Source of the DNA: UBA3210 sp048359995
GTDB taxonomy: Bacteria > Bacillota_I > Bacilli_A > RFN20 > CAG-449
NCBI GenBank assembly: GCA_048359995.1
Contig: DBGCPK010000008.1
Coordinates: 143,520 to 207,519, forward strand
DNA: 64,000 nt
Direction: 5' to 3'
In this document: positions 51,449 to 60,287 of the stretch, one piece after another
Position numbering within the stretch: the stretch's first letter is position 1
How the letters are laid out: each line of letters opens with the position of its first letter
Position numbers and translations under genes: made by a program
Notes under the pieces: generated by a model
Database searches by the model: none
Told to the model about the DNA's origin: nothing
The model's input: only the letters and a program-made list of their open reading frames with translations

Positions 51449-54400
51449 TCATTTAATTTCAAAAGCAACTTTCCGATAAAAACCTGTAGTCGAGTCGAAA
51501 ATAATCTTGCAATTGGAAAGTGTTTTAGAACATTGTAACACTCCACAATTCTTCGACAAATCGATCGCTTTCAAATCCGCGGTCTTTCTTTCATTGCATT
51601 TTAATAAGCCGTTCAAATTGAAAATTAGGTAAACTCTTTCAAAGATAGGCAAAGAATGAAATTTTTCTCTGTTGTTGCCTAATTCACTAGCAATTTTTTT
51701 ACAAATTGAAAACCCGTAAATTGATTTATTCAATATATTTATGAAAGCTTCAAACATTTCATCGATTTCTTCGCTTGTGAGTCGGATTTCTTTCGTATTT
51801 CTATTAGCCGCCGGCGCAATCAAAATTCCGAGTTCATCCGCATCAATCCCACATTCTTTCAACTTATCGATCGTTTCTTTTCCCGTAACTCTAATCTTTC
51901 TGCTTAATTTTTCAAAAAGTTTATCGATTTTCTTTAAAATTTTCATCTGTTTTGAAGAAAATATCCGTTCCTTTTGATTCAAAAGCACATATTGATCGCC
52001 AGTCTTCCCGGTTATTGCAAATTTCTTTTCGCCCGATTCGATAATCGTATTTTTCTTCAAATTATCCAATATCAACTCATATTCGCCATATTCCCTGTTT
52101 AAATACTCTTCTTTGCGTTCTTTCAACATTGTAGGAATAGCCTCTAAAATGTATTTGTTCTTGACTTTAATTAAAGCATAGGAGCCAAAGGAAACCTCCT
52201 TATATCCCCCGTATCTTTCTGTAATCCGATTCTTTTTTGTCGGAATATTTCCTTTGCCTTTCGGATAGATCGTTACTTTACTTAATAACTCGTTACCATA
52301 ATACGCTCTGGTCGTAGTCAGAATATCGAAACGGTTTTCTATTGTTCTCTTCACTTTCTGAACAGACAGATCGTAATCCCAAATCAAATTTCCCTCTCCA
52401 TCCATTATATTCTGCTTTGTATTAAATTTATTCTGAATAAAAATCTTGTTCGGATTTGTCGTTAATCCGTTCGCATGCATCCTTTGCAATGTGTATTTAT
52501 TCTGACCATATGGAGCAAAATAATTGTCGATCACTCTTCCGACAACAATGTTCAGATAAGCATCATGCGCGTGGTGAAAATTATTTGCGCTTCTGCATTT
52601 GACAATATCGAATTGTTTCCTGAAATCGCTTATGTTTTCGCTCTTCGAATACACGATTTTCGGTTTGAAATCATCTGTCGTTTTAAAATATTTAATCGCA
52701 CTGATAAAGCCTTTTACCGCTTGATTGGTGCTGACCAGTTGCCGGTTCACAAAGGCAGACAATTCTTTTTCGGACAATTCCTCATGTCGAGTTAATCGAT
52801 GATATTTCTCCTCGCTTATCAATTTACGATCTTTCAATGTTTTATAAAACTGATATGCCTCTTTGTAATTGCCGTTAAACAGCATCGATTGAGGAATCGG
52901 ATACTGATCACTTTTATCTGTTCTATTTAAAGATTGTTTTACGAGCACCCGATTATCCAGCGAATCGTCTTTAACCATCGATTGAGGAATGATATGGTCG
53001 ATGTCATACTTGCTTGTATCCCATAAATCTTCAATTTCGATCGCTTCGCCAGAATACAGACACTTTCCCATCTGAGAAAAGTATAAATAGTATTTATCGC
53101 TTTGAAACTTATTTGGATCTGCATTTTTTAATTTTTGGTATACGGATTTTAATTCCTGATCCTCTCTTGCCGTTTGAATTGCTTCATTATAGAGCGTTTC
53201 CATTTTTTGGTATCTAGACGACGTTCTCTTTTTTTCTGCTCTGTTTGTGCGGGTGCATTCCACATAGTATTCATCGATCGGCTGACCTATAATTTTCTCC
53301 AATTCTTCACAGATTTTATATGCTTGAATCAAAGGACGTTTCATTCCCGGCGAAACCATTCCCATCTCTTTGACGTATTCTTCAATTGTTTCGATATCTC
53401 CTATCGCAGAATTCTTTTGGTTGTACTCCGCAATTTTCTTTTGAAAACCATAAGCCTCATCAAAAAGAATCTCTTGAAGATTTTGATTCGTCAATTCCAT
53501 CAATTCGATGATGGAAAAGTTTCTCTCTGCGGATTCGTCATAATAAGTCAAATCCGTCAAGAGTTCTTTTGAAATATTGGCAAATTTGGAATAATTCAGT
53601 CCCTTGATTTGCTTGATAATATTCCTGTCCCGAATGCTATAGTTTTCTTTTAATCTCTTTTCTAAAATCGATTTATCTTCAAAAATTACGATATCCCGGA
53701 TAATATCCTCAATCTGTTCAAAATGGGACAAAACATATTCTTCTGTCCCGAAAATCTTTTTGAAATCGTTAAACGACGCCAACGAGCAATTCAATTCCTC
53801 TAAGTCTTTGCCGGTAGATGTCGTAATTGTTGCATTTTCTCCTTTTTTCGAATGGATAAAGTCAATCAATGATTTTTTGGTAACCTTGCGCTTCCTTTTA
53901 AATAGTTCCTCGATCAAATCTCTTTTCAAATCTTTCGAAATATAATCCCCATTAACGAAAGTTTTATTCAAAACCTGTAAGACATTAAAATAGGAAAAAA
54001 GCAACGAATTCTTCGGCAAACAATAATTAGACGGCAAGTAAGTGCATTTGTTGAGCATTTTGTTGATAAAGTTTTTTGCTGTCTCATCCACATCGACCAC
54101 TTTTTGAAAATTCCATGGGTATATTTTTTCTTCCGTTCTTTTAATCCAGGAAAACTTTGATCGCTCATTTCCTTCTTTCGGAGAAATCAGAGGTCCCACG
54201 AAGTAAGGAATTTTATACTTTAAAATCGATACGATGCAGTCTTTGACTGTCATTCCGTCTTCCACTTCTCTGGAAAAAAACGGATAATGTTCGGACTGCC
54301 TGTTTAGCATTTCTTCCATTTCCATCAAATTCAATTGGTATGGGAAAACTCCGTTATCCGTGGAATTCAAGCGCGGAAGAAATTCGTTATCCTCCATTAA

Positions 54401-55630
54401 ACTCAGAATCTGCTTCTCGTAATCATCTAAACTTCTTTCATCGATTTTCGATCCCTTTAACTCCAATTTATCTTTGAGAAATTTGTAAAAGTCTTCTGCT
54501 TTGCAGTGAGCATTGCTATCCTTATGATTTTTTGTTAGATTGGAACCGATATATTTCGCATAATTATTTATGTCTTCTTTTTGTTTCCGAAAAATCAAAG
54601 AATACTTTTCTTTGTGATTCTTTTTAATGTACTCCTTGAAATCGCGTAATTGCCGATGATGTTGATTATACCTTTCTACCATCGCATCGGAAAGATATTT
54701 ACGATTTCCCAATAATTTACCTAAAAGGAAGAACTGATAAATCTTTTTACAGCACAAAAAGCCGTTTATCCATTCCTCTTTTTCTTCGTTTGCAGATAAA
54801 AGGGTCTCGATATTTGAATCAAACGCTTCGTCTTTAACGCAAATATTTTTAAATTCTAAGTCTTCACCCCGATCGAAATGTAATTTTTTTATACTGACGT
54901 TTCCTCCCGACAATAGAGGAATAATCACTTCTTTAATATATCGGTTGTTATTCGGATTTAATATTTTCCCAAATTCTTCTTTTAAAGCCGTAATTCCGTG
55001 TGTTTTCTGAAAAACGCTTTGTAATTGACGAAAAGTATCGGATGTGTAATGTATCGTCTCTCCATCCAACACACTCGATAAACTCTTTTCCAATTCATCA
55101 AAATATTCATCTGCTTCCTTCGGATTCATCGGTTGAAATCTTTCTTCACCATTTAAAAAGTTTCCCCGATACTTTATCATATGATGCAAAGCCAGATAAA
55201 TCAGTCGGATATCTTCTTTCGAATGGCTTTCCAAAAGATGCTTCCTCAAATGATAAATTGTCGGATATTCTTTATAATAATCCGAATCAGTATAATTCTT
55301 ATCATTAAACAACGTATATTCAAAGGGTTCCGTACGATCTTCTTTTTGAAAAAACGACTGATCCAACCGCATAAAAAACGTAGGATCCGTTTTATTTATT
55401 TCTTCCGCCATTAAAAGCCGCAGTAACTCAATTCTTTCTTTTCTCCTTTTCAGTCTTCGCCGATCACTTCTGTGTTGCCGACGTTTTGCGCACCCCGAAG
55501 CCTCATCAAACATCCGAACACCCCAAAGCGCTTTTCCTTGTTTCCTGATAATCTTATTTTTTTCGTCGGTTAAGCACCATCCGACTGAATTTGTACCTAT
55601 ATCAAGGCCACATAATACCTTATTATACAT
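51449..55630 (-). CDS. cas9: CRISPR-associated endonuclease Cas9, type II-A
   Basis: A 1393-residue RNA-guided nuclease. RuvC-I holds D10 in GLDIGTNSVGW; an Arg-rich bridge helix follows (about 50-80); then the alpha-helical REC lobe; RuvC-II E791 in YYVECTRTNR; HNH H879 in DIDHIIPQSM; RuvC-III H1020 and D1023 in NNFHHAHDAYLN; and a C-terminal PAM-interacting domain ending in STTGFYRKVAFEI. All catalytic residues are present, so interference should work. AGAAGGAG precedes the ATG. Codon use is more AT-rich than flanking housekeeping genes, in keeping with horizontal arrival. Confidence 0.98.
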   Translation of the reverse strand: MYNKVLCGLDIGTNSVGWCLTDEKNKIIRKQGKALWGVRMFDEASGCAKRRQHRSDRRRLKRRKERIELLRLLMAEEINKTDPTFFMRLDQSFFQKEDRTEPFEYTLFNDKNYTDSDYYKEYPTIYHLRKHLLESHSKEDIRLIYLALHHMIKYRGNFLNGEERFQPMNPKEADEYFDELEKSLSSVLDGETIHYTSDTFRQLQSVFQKTHGITALKEEFGKILNPNNNRYIKEVIIPLLSGGNVSIKKLHFDRGEDLEFKNICVKDEAFDSNIETLLSANEEKEEWINGFLCCKKIYQFFLLGKLLGNRKYLSDAMVERYNQHHRQLRDFKEYIKKNHKEKYSLIFRKQKEDINNYAKYIGSNLTKNHKDSNAHCKAEDFYKFLKDKLELKGSKIDERSLDDYEKQILSLMEDNEFLPRLNSTDNGVFPYQLNLMEMEEMLNRQSEHYPFFSREVEDGMTVKDCIVSILKYKIPYFVGPLISPKEGNERSKFSWIKRTEEKIYPWNFQKVVDVDETAKNFINKMLNKCTYLPSNYCLPKNSLLFSYFNVLQVLNKTFVNGDYISKDLKRDLIEELFKRKRKVTKKSLIDFIHSKKGENATITTSTGKDLEELNCSLASFNDFKKIFGTEEYVLSHFEQIEDIIRDIVIFEDKSILEKRLKENYSIRDRNIIKQIKGLNYSKFANISKELLTDLTYYDESAERNFSIIELMELTNQNLQEILFDEAYGFQKKIAEYNQKNSAIGDIETIEEYVKEMGMVSPGMKRPLIQAYKICEELEKIIGQPIDEYYVECTRTNRAEKKRTSSRYQKMETLYNEAIQTAREDQELKSVYQKLKNADPNKFQSDKYYLYFSQMGKCLYSGEAIEIEDLWDTSKYDIDHIIPQSMVKDDSLDNRVLVKQSLNRTDKSDQYPIPQSMLFNGNYKEAYQFYKTLKDRKLISEEKYHRLTRHEELSEKELSAFVNRQLVSTNQAVKGFISAIKYFKTTDDFKPKIVYSKSENISDFRKQFDIVKCRSANNFHHAHDAYLNIVVGRVIDNYFAPYGQNKYTLQRMHANGLTTNPNKIFIQNKFNTKQNIMDGEGNLIWDYDLSVQKVKRTIENRFDILTTTRAYYGNELLSKVTIYPKGKGNIPTKKNRITERYGGYKEVSFGSYALIKVKNKYILEAIPTMLKERKEEYLNREYGEYELILDNLKKNTIIESGEKKFAITGKTGDQYVLLNQKERIFSSKQMKILKKIDKLFEKLSRKIRVTGKETIDKLKECGIDADELGILIAPAANRNTKEIRLTSEEIDEMFEAFINILNKSIYGFSICKKIASELGNNREKFHSLPIFERVYLIFNLNGLLKCNERKTADLKAIDLSKNCGVLQCSKTLSNCKIIFDSTTGFYRKVAFEIK

Positions 55631-55653
55631 AGAGATTTACTCCTTCTGAAAAT

Positions 55654-55682
55654 ATTATAAAAGATAAAAAACTTTAAGTAAA
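55654..55682 (-). promoter_or_regulatory. cas operon promoter
   Basis: TTTACT (55677-55682), a 17-base spacer and TATAAT (55654-55659) on the minus strand, 24 bases before the cas9 ATG. The -35 box is weak. It overlaps the region driving the divergent tracrRNA by only a few bases. Confidence 0.55.
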
Positions 55683-55694
55683 TAAGATTTCTGA

Positions 55695-55723
55695 TTGCAA
55701 TTTCGCAGGTAAAGAAATAAAAT
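55695..55723 (+). promoter_or_regulatory. tracrRNA promoter
   Basis: TTGCAA (55695-55700), a 17-base spacer and TAAAAT (55718-55723), about seven bases before the inferred tracrRNA start. Confidence 0.6.
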
Positions 55724-55730
55724 ATAAATG

Positions 55731-55810
55731 TACAACATATACCTTGTACAACATTACGAGTTCAAATAACAATTTTTTGAACACACATCGGCTGCTTGGC
55801 AGCCTTTTTT
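55731..55810 (+). ncRNA. tracrRNA of the type II-A CRISPR system
   Basis: The segment 55738-55767 is an anti-repeat: ATACCTTGT-A-CAACATTAC pairs with the crRNA repeat in a 19-bp upper stem with one A-A mismatch, then a GAGT bulge, then TCAAAT forms the 6-bp lower stem with GTTTGA (one G-U). This copies the stem-bulge-stem layout known for Cas9 guides. Downstream lies a linker with a small GTTCAAA/TTTGAAC-type hairpin option and a final GGCTGC-TTG-GCAGCC hairpin (55790-55804) with six Ts as terminator. It is divergent from cas9, as in S. pyogenes. The exact 5' end is inferred from the promoter. Confidence 0.9.
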
Positions 55811-55903
55811 ATTTCATTCTTTTCATCAACATTAAAAGTAATAGTTATTTTAATCATCTTCTTGTATTTGCAAGGTTTATAATAAAAGAAAGGAGTCTTT
55901 TCT

Positions 55904-56626
55904 ATGAAAATTTTGATTATTCGTCATGCCGAACCCGATTACGAAAAAAATACGCTTACCGAAAAAGGATTTCTGGAAGCCGCCGCTCTTGGCGCGTATT
56001 ATCATAATCTCCATTTTGACGAAGTTTACTCTTCCCCTTTGCCTCGCGCAAAACTAACCGCAGACGCTTTCTTAAAATATCATCCGGAGCATTCGCTGAA
56101 AATAATGGACTGGTTGCAAGAATTTGTTCACAAAATAAAGGTGTCTTATAGTTCAGAAGAAGAACTAAACTGGGATTTTTTACCGCGATATTTTTATGAA
56201 GAAAAAGATCTTTTCAACGAGAATTATCTCGATCACCCTTGGATGAAATCATCTGATATTCGCACTCATTACGAAATGGTGGTCTCTTCTTTTGACCGCA
56301 TTCTCGCCCAAAATGGTTATATTCGAAAGGGAAAACGTTACGACACCGTGCATTCCAATGAGAAAACGTTAATTTTCTTCTGCCATTTCGGCATGATGTC
56401 CGTCTTGCTTTCGCATTTATTAAATATTCCTTATGTCGTTCTTTGTCAACAATTTGAATGTCAACCTACCGGAATTACCACGATTGTCACCGAAGAAAGG
56501 GAACGGGGAATCGCACAATTTCGCCTTTTAAGATACAGCGATATAAGTCATCTTCTCGCAAACGGAATCGTTCCGAGTTTTCACGGCCGTTTCTGCGAAA
56601 CTTTCGATTCTCCCGAAAGACATTAA
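55904..56626 (+). CDS. Histidine phosphatase family protein
   Basis: A 240-residue phosphoglycerate-mutase-like phosphatase. The catalytic motif is IIRHAEPDYEKN (RHxE), with SSPLPRAKLTADAF as the second arginine region and FFCHFGMMSVLL holding the second histidine (the usual GH is CH here). The substrate is unknown. AAAGGAG precedes the ATG. It stands beside the tracrRNA but in housekeeping-like codon use. Confidence 0.88.
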   Translation: MKILIIRHAEPDYEKNTLTEKGFLEAAALGAYYHNLHFDEVYSSPLPRAKLTADAFLKYHPEHSLKIMDWLQEFVHKIKVSYSSEEELNWDFLPRYFYEEKDLFNENYLDHPWMKSSDIRTHYEMVVSSFDRILAQNGYIRKGKRYDTVHSNEKTLIFFCHFGMMSVLLSHLLNIPYVVLCQQFECQPTGITTIVTEERERGIAQFRLLRYSDISHLLANGIVPSFHGRFCETFDSPERH

Positions 56627-56628
56627 AT

Positions 56629-57465
56629 CTATTTTTTATCGTTGCAATTTTCGCACATCCAAGCAAATGTTTTTCGGATATATTCGATTTTAAGCGCGCG
56701 TAATTCTAAAGGAATCGAACGCTCTCCGGGAATCTCATAATTATAGAGTCCGTCATATCCTTGTTTTTTCAAAGCAGAAAAAACCGTTTTAAAATTGACT
56801 GTTCCTTTTCCAAAAGGCATCAGATGCTGATCGGTACTTCCTTCGTTGTCCGCAATGTGTAAAGCTTGAAGAAGAGAACCGGCCTTGTTTATGAATAACT
56901 CTTGGTCTTTATTTCCAAAGCAATTCAAATGTCCGGTATCAAGACAAATTCCATAATGATGATCGTTTAACCGCTCGATGACAGCGATCAAATTGTCGAT
57001 ATCGCTGAAAACGTCAAACAAATTTTCTAAGCAGATTGTGATATCCTTATCTTTCAAAAAGTCCTTTAATTGTTCCAATGTCTTTACGTTTAAATCCATT
57101 TTCTCTTGTTCGGAAAGATCTTTTCTCTCGGAAAGAATATCCAAATGCAATACCATTTTTTTTATTCCAATCGCTTCAAAGAGATTAATCCATTTTTTTA
57201 AAGTAGGAATGGTTTCTGCCTTTCCGTCGCAAAGATGAATTCCCAACCATAAATGTCCCTGCGGAAAAGAAATGCCATGCTTTTCCGCAAATTGCTTAAA
57301 GAGTTTTCCAGTTTTTATTTCGTCATCGTCTCTTCGCAAGAGAATAAGTCCGTGTTCGTCCGATAATTCAGAATAACGCAAACCGCATTTTTCCATTTCC
57401 AACACCATTTCTTCCGGTGACAGATCGATCCAATAGGATGACCATATTGATAATTTTTCCTGCAT
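56629..57465 (-). CDS. Sugar phosphate isomerase/epimerase (TIM-barrel, AP-endonuclease 2 fold)
   Basis: A 278-residue xylose-isomerase-like TIM barrel. Metal-binding elements are ITICLENLFDVFSD (Glu), GICLDTGHLN (Asp/His), LHIADNEGSTDQHLMPFGKGTVNF (His/Asp) and YNYEIPGERS (Glu). Likely isomerises or epimerises a keto sugar; substrate unknown. The start at 57465 fits the family N-terminus (SIWSSYWIDLSPEEMV). It converges on the histidine phosphatase gene with two bases between stop codons. Confidence 0.87.
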   Translation of the reverse strand: MQEKLSIWSSYWIDLSPEEMVLEMEKCGLRYSELSDEHGLILLRRDDDEIKTGKLFKQFAEKHGISFPQGHLWLGIHLCDGKAETIPTLKKWINLFEAIGIKKMVLHLDILSERKDLSEQEKMDLNVKTLEQLKDFLKDKDITICLENLFDVFSDIDNLIAVIERLNDHHYGICLDTGHLNCFGNKDQELFINKAGSLLQALHIADNEGSTDQHLMPFGKGTVNFKTVFSALKKQGYDGLYNYEIPGERSIPLELRALKIEYIRKTFAWMCENCNDKK

Positions 57466-57681
57466 ATTTTTTTTAGCCTTTCTCAATATTATTTTAAAAT
57501 GCGACCACAAAGAAATATATCTTTATTTTTAATGACGATATCCTCTCCCCTTTTTAACATTCATAGGTCTTCGAAAGGCTTTTTGGAAATGAATGTAGAG
57601 TTTGATAGCAAAAACGAAATCAAAAGGAAATTATGACCAAATCAGTCAATACATTTATGAGAAATACAAAGAACTACAATT

Positions 57682-57770
57682 TCCACATGAAACGAGAGGA
57701 TAAGAAGTACGTCAAATATCCTCCCACTCCGTCCGACTTAATCCACCGCTGTTTTCAGCATTGCGGTCGT
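57682..57770. repeat. rumA-tail-associated element, copy A
   Basis: An 89-bp stretch about 85 percent identical to copy B (58187-58275), both containing CACTCCGTCCGACTT and ATCCACCGCTGTTTTCAGCA. On the minus strand its end reads ...FHVEIVVL, a diverged echo of the methyltransferase C-terminus. It follows the MazG-like gene. The rest of the gap from 57466 to 57799 holds no gene I can support. Confidence 0.75.
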
Positions 57771-57799
57771 AAGTATGTTCATCCTAAAAATTCCAATGA

Positions 57800-58126
57800 T
57801 CACCAGCGTTTCATGTTCTTTTCATGTTTTTCTTTATAAATGCTTTTTAGTTCTCCTGCTGTTATTCCATAGCACAACATTATGTCATTGTAGTACATAA
57901 GAACATCTGCCATTTCCTCTACAAGAGTTCTTCTTATATTACCATCTTCAATTGCTTTTATATCACCATTTTTCTTGACAATATCTATAACTTCCCCTAT
58001 TTCACCAATCATCCATAATAACTTATGTTTTCCTGCTTCTGGCGTAATAGCTTCCCACTTATTCCTATACTTTTCCTGCAATTCCTTTTGCATAGTAAGC
58101 ATTTCATTAATAGAAAAATCAATCAT
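57800..58126 (-). CDS. MazG-like nucleotide pyrophosphohydrolase
   Basis: A 108-residue all-alpha NTP-PPase-type protein with the paired acidic motifs GEIGEVIDIV and EEMADVLMYYND, which bind Mg2+ in MazG/dUTPase-like enzymes that hydrolyse NTPs to NMP and PPi. I start at the ATG at 58126 with AGGAGG ten bases upstream; another ATG lies too close to that site. It is an accessory gene stacked behind the methyltransferase gene, bounded by repeat copies A and B. Confidence 0.82.
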   Translation of the reverse strand: MIDFSINEMLTMQKELQEKYRNKWEAITPEAGKHKLLWMIGEIGEVIDIVKKNGDIKAIEDGNIRRTLVEEMADVLMYYNDIMLCYGITAGELKSIYKEKHEKNMKRW

Positions 58127-58165
58127 GAATATCATACCTCCTGAATTTCAATATATCATTCTGAT

Positions 58166-58199
58166 CTTGACATCAAACATACGACCTCCACATGGTGTG
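58166..58199. repeat. 34-bp duplicate of the methyltransferase tail (core, distal copy)
   Basis: This 34-bp sequence is identical to 58815-58848 within the methyltransferase gene. On the minus strand it encodes HHVEVVCLMSR and here continues SE then TGA (58156-58158), which looks like the ancestral end of the methyltransferase protein. It reads as an attachment-site-like junction; the intervening 649 bp carry one gene. Confidence 0.85.
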
Positions 58200-58275
58200 A
58201 GATGATAGGAAGTACGTCATGTTCCCTCTCACTCCGTCCGACTTGATCCACCGCTGTTTTCAGCATTGTGGTCGT
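58187..58275. repeat. rumA-tail-associated element, copy B
   Basis: Second copy of the 89-bp element, overlapping the 34-bp core at its left end. On the minus strand it forms an open frame of about 24 codons (from MLKTAVDQVGRSE) running into the duplicated methyltransferase tail. It follows the pyroglutamyl-peptidase-like gene. Confidence 0.75.
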
Positions 58276-58289
58276 AGGATGGAACAGAC

Positions 58290-58775
58290 CTACGTTCTTC
58301 TTAACACCTCACAAAAATCATTCAACCACGAAGCAACTACATCTATATTCTGAAATCGTTTCATGTCCGGGACATGAATAAATATCATTTTTGCCTTTGA
58401 ATTGGATTGTTTAAGAAATTCTAATCCTTTATAATAAACATGGTTACACAGATAGTTACCGGCGTTATCCGAATACTCAAAAGATAAATCCGCACCTTGC
58501 AAACTCTTTTGCAAGAAAGAAATATCAAAATTTGTACTTATACATAAGTCATCACAACAAGCCGATATTTCAATATATAATTTATTGATAAGCGGTTTTC
58601 GTCCAAATGAAATGATATATTCCGGGTTGTATATACTTATATATCGCAGGAGCTCTCGTACACAACCTTCAAAGCTGTTTGTCAAAAGTTTTTTGGTGAT
58701 GTTTCCACCGTTGACTTTATCCAACAAAAGCTTTGACGAGTTATTGTTCCCTTTAAAAGCTGTCAGTAAAATCAT
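58290..58775 (-). CDS. Pyroglutamyl-peptidase (C15)-like protein
   Basis: A 161-residue protein resembling pyrrolidone-carboxylate peptidase, which removes N-terminal pyroglutamate. It starts MILLTAFKGNNNSS (the family has LLTGFxPF), and has the catalytic cysteine in SDNAGNYLCNHVYY and histidine in IFIHVP; the catalytic Glu is not certain. It is shorter than the usual 200-215 residues. Its ATG overlaps the methyltransferase stop by 4 bp, so it is translated by coupling. It is enclosed by the 34-bp duplicated core. Confidence 0.75.
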   Translation of the reverse strand: MILLTAFKGNNNSSKLLLDKVNGGNITKKLLTNSFEGCVRELLRYISIYNPEYIISFGRKPLINKLYIEISACCDDLCISTNFDISFLQKSLQGADLSFEYSDNAGNYLCNHVYYKGLEFLKQSNSKAKMIFIHVPDMKRFQNIDVVASWLNDFCEVLRRT

Positions 58776-60172
58776 GTATTATCGCCTTTCTTTACTGCAC
58801 AATGTTTCTCCACCCTTGACATCAAACATACGACCTCCACATGGTGTGTTTGCGCGAACATATCAAAAGGAGTTACTTTCTTTATTTCATACTCTGAAGA
58901 AAGATATTTTAAATCTCTGGCCAAAGTCGAAGGATTGCAGGAAATATAGACGATTCTTGCCGGCTTTGCTTTCATTAACGAAGATAAAAAGTCTTCATTC
59001 GAACCTTTTCTCGGAGGATCCATAATCACTACATCGAAACGTTTCCCTCTTTCGGTTTGTTCTATTATGAATTTCCCTGCATCCTGTTGGAAAAACGAAA
59101 TATTTCGGATTGAATTCCTTTCCGCATTCTTTGTCGCATCTTCAATCGCTTCCTTGACAATTTCCACACCGACGATCGACTGAGCATATTTTGAAGCGAT
59201 CAATCCGATCGTTCCAATTCCGCAGTAAGCGTCGAGAACTTTCTCCGTTCCCGTTAATCCGGCATATTCGATAGCTTTTGAATATAATTTTTCGGTTTGC
59301 GAAGGATTGATCTGATAAAAAGATTTCGCAGAAATATGAAATTCTATTCCGCATAAGGTATCCCGAATATATCCCTTCCCGTACAATACTTTCTCTTTTT
59401 CTCCGAGAATGACATTTGTAATTCTATCATTCACATTCTTTATAATCGTAACGATTTTCGGTTCGCATCGGATCAATTCGTGAACAAATTCCTCTTCTTT
59501 TAGAATGCCGTCTTGATTGCATACCAATACCACCATAATTTCTGAAAAATGAAAACCGGTTCGGATTAAAATATGCCTAATCGTCCCTTTACCAGTCTTT
59601 TCATCATAAGGTTCGATTCTCATTTCCGTCATCAATCGCTTTATCGTTTTTGCGATTCTATCGGCGTCTTTGCTTTCGATAAAACAGTTTTCGATATTTA
59701 CGATTTCGTGTGAGTTTTCTCGGAAAAAACCCATGATAATTTCTCCCTTTTTCCCTTTTCGAACAGGAATCTGAACTTTATTCCGATAATAATACGGTTC
59801 CTCCATTCCCACGGTTTCATCCACTTGAATATTCTTGAAACCGCCGATTCTTTTCAAGCACTCTTCTACCTGAGTTCTCTTGAAATTCAATTGCGCCTTA
59901 TAGCGCATATGTTGCAGCGAACAACCGCCGCAGGAAGAAAAATAAGGGCAAATCGGCGCTACTCTATCCGGAGAGAGTTTTGTCAATTTTTGAGTGTATC
60001 CGTAGAACTGATTCGAATTGTAATGTGTCATTACGAATTCACCCTCTTCTCCTTCCAAGAGATTCGGAAAAAATCCGACGTGATGATTGTATTTGATGCA
60101 TCCTTTTCCGTCATAGGAAAGGTTTTCGCACACTGCGTTGAAGACAATTTCTTTGCTCAGTTTCTTCGACAT
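58772..60172 (-). CDS. 23S rRNA (uracil-5)-methyltransferase, RlmD/RumA family
   Basis: A 466-residue m5U methyltransferase with an N-terminal TRAM domain, four cysteines of an iron-sulfur cluster (CPYFSSCGGCSLQH plus a later Cys), SAM motif LDAYCGIGTIGL and catalytic Cys in VYISCNPSTLARDL. The normal C-terminal HHVEVVCLMSR is followed by an unusual VEKHCAVKKGDNT tail, apparently supplied by an inserted cassette. The RlmCD versus TrmFO-like substrate (U747, U1939) cannot be decided. Confidence 0.93.
   Translation of the reverse strand: MSKKLSKEIVFNAVCENLSYDGKGCIKYNHHVGFFPNLLEGEEGEFVMTHYNSNQFYGYTQKLTKLSPDRVAPICPYFSSCGGCSLQHMRYKAQLNFKRTQVEECLKRIGGFKNIQVDETVGMEEPYYYRNKVQIPVRKGKKGEIIMGFFRENSHEIVNIENCFIESKDADRIAKTIKRLMTEMRIEPYDEKTGKGTIRHILIRTGFHFSEIMVVLVCNQDGILKEEEFVHELIRCEPKIVTIIKNVNDRITNVILGEKEKVLYGKGYIRDTLCGIEFHISAKSFYQINPSQTEKLYSKAIEYAGLTGTEKVLDAYCGIGTIGLIASKYAQSIVGVEIVKEAIEDATKNAERNSIRNISFFQQDAGKFIIEQTERGKRFDVVIMDPPRKGSNEDFLSSLMKAKPARIVYISCNPSTLARDLKYLSSEYEIKKVTPFDMFAQTHHVEVVCLMSRVEKHCAVKKGDNT
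58815..58848. repeat. 34-bp methyltransferase-tail core, gene copy
   Basis: The in-gene copy of the 34-bp exact repeat also present at 58166-58199. It codes for the conserved C-terminal HHVEVVCLMSR of the methyltransferase and is the presumed target of site-specific insertion. rum genes are known insertion sites of some streptococcal elements (for example phage m46.1 and ICESp1108). Confidence 0.85.
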
Positions 60173-60287
60173 ACGATAAATTCACTCTTTCTCTTAATCA
60201 TTATAAAATAAATCCTGTTTTTTTCATTATTTTATTTCATATTTCTTTTTGTTTTCGATAGAATAAAGATATACAAAGGAGTCGTAT

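Noticed and set aside
51448..51546. A longer Cas1 start inside cas9, adding 33 residues
   Set aside because: The added residues are cas9 sequence in another frame; type II Cas1 proteins begin at the MAFRTIVV equivalent, one base after the cas9 stop.
48835..55810. A new CRISPR type or an added effector gene in the locus
   Set aside because: Gene order, Cas9 domains, Csn2 remnant and the tracrRNA fit type II-A; no extra gene lies inside the locus.
57633..57839. A 68-codon plus-strand frame
   Set aside because: It runs over repeat copy A and antisense to the MazG-like gene end, has no family resemblance, and its mate in copy B is not open.
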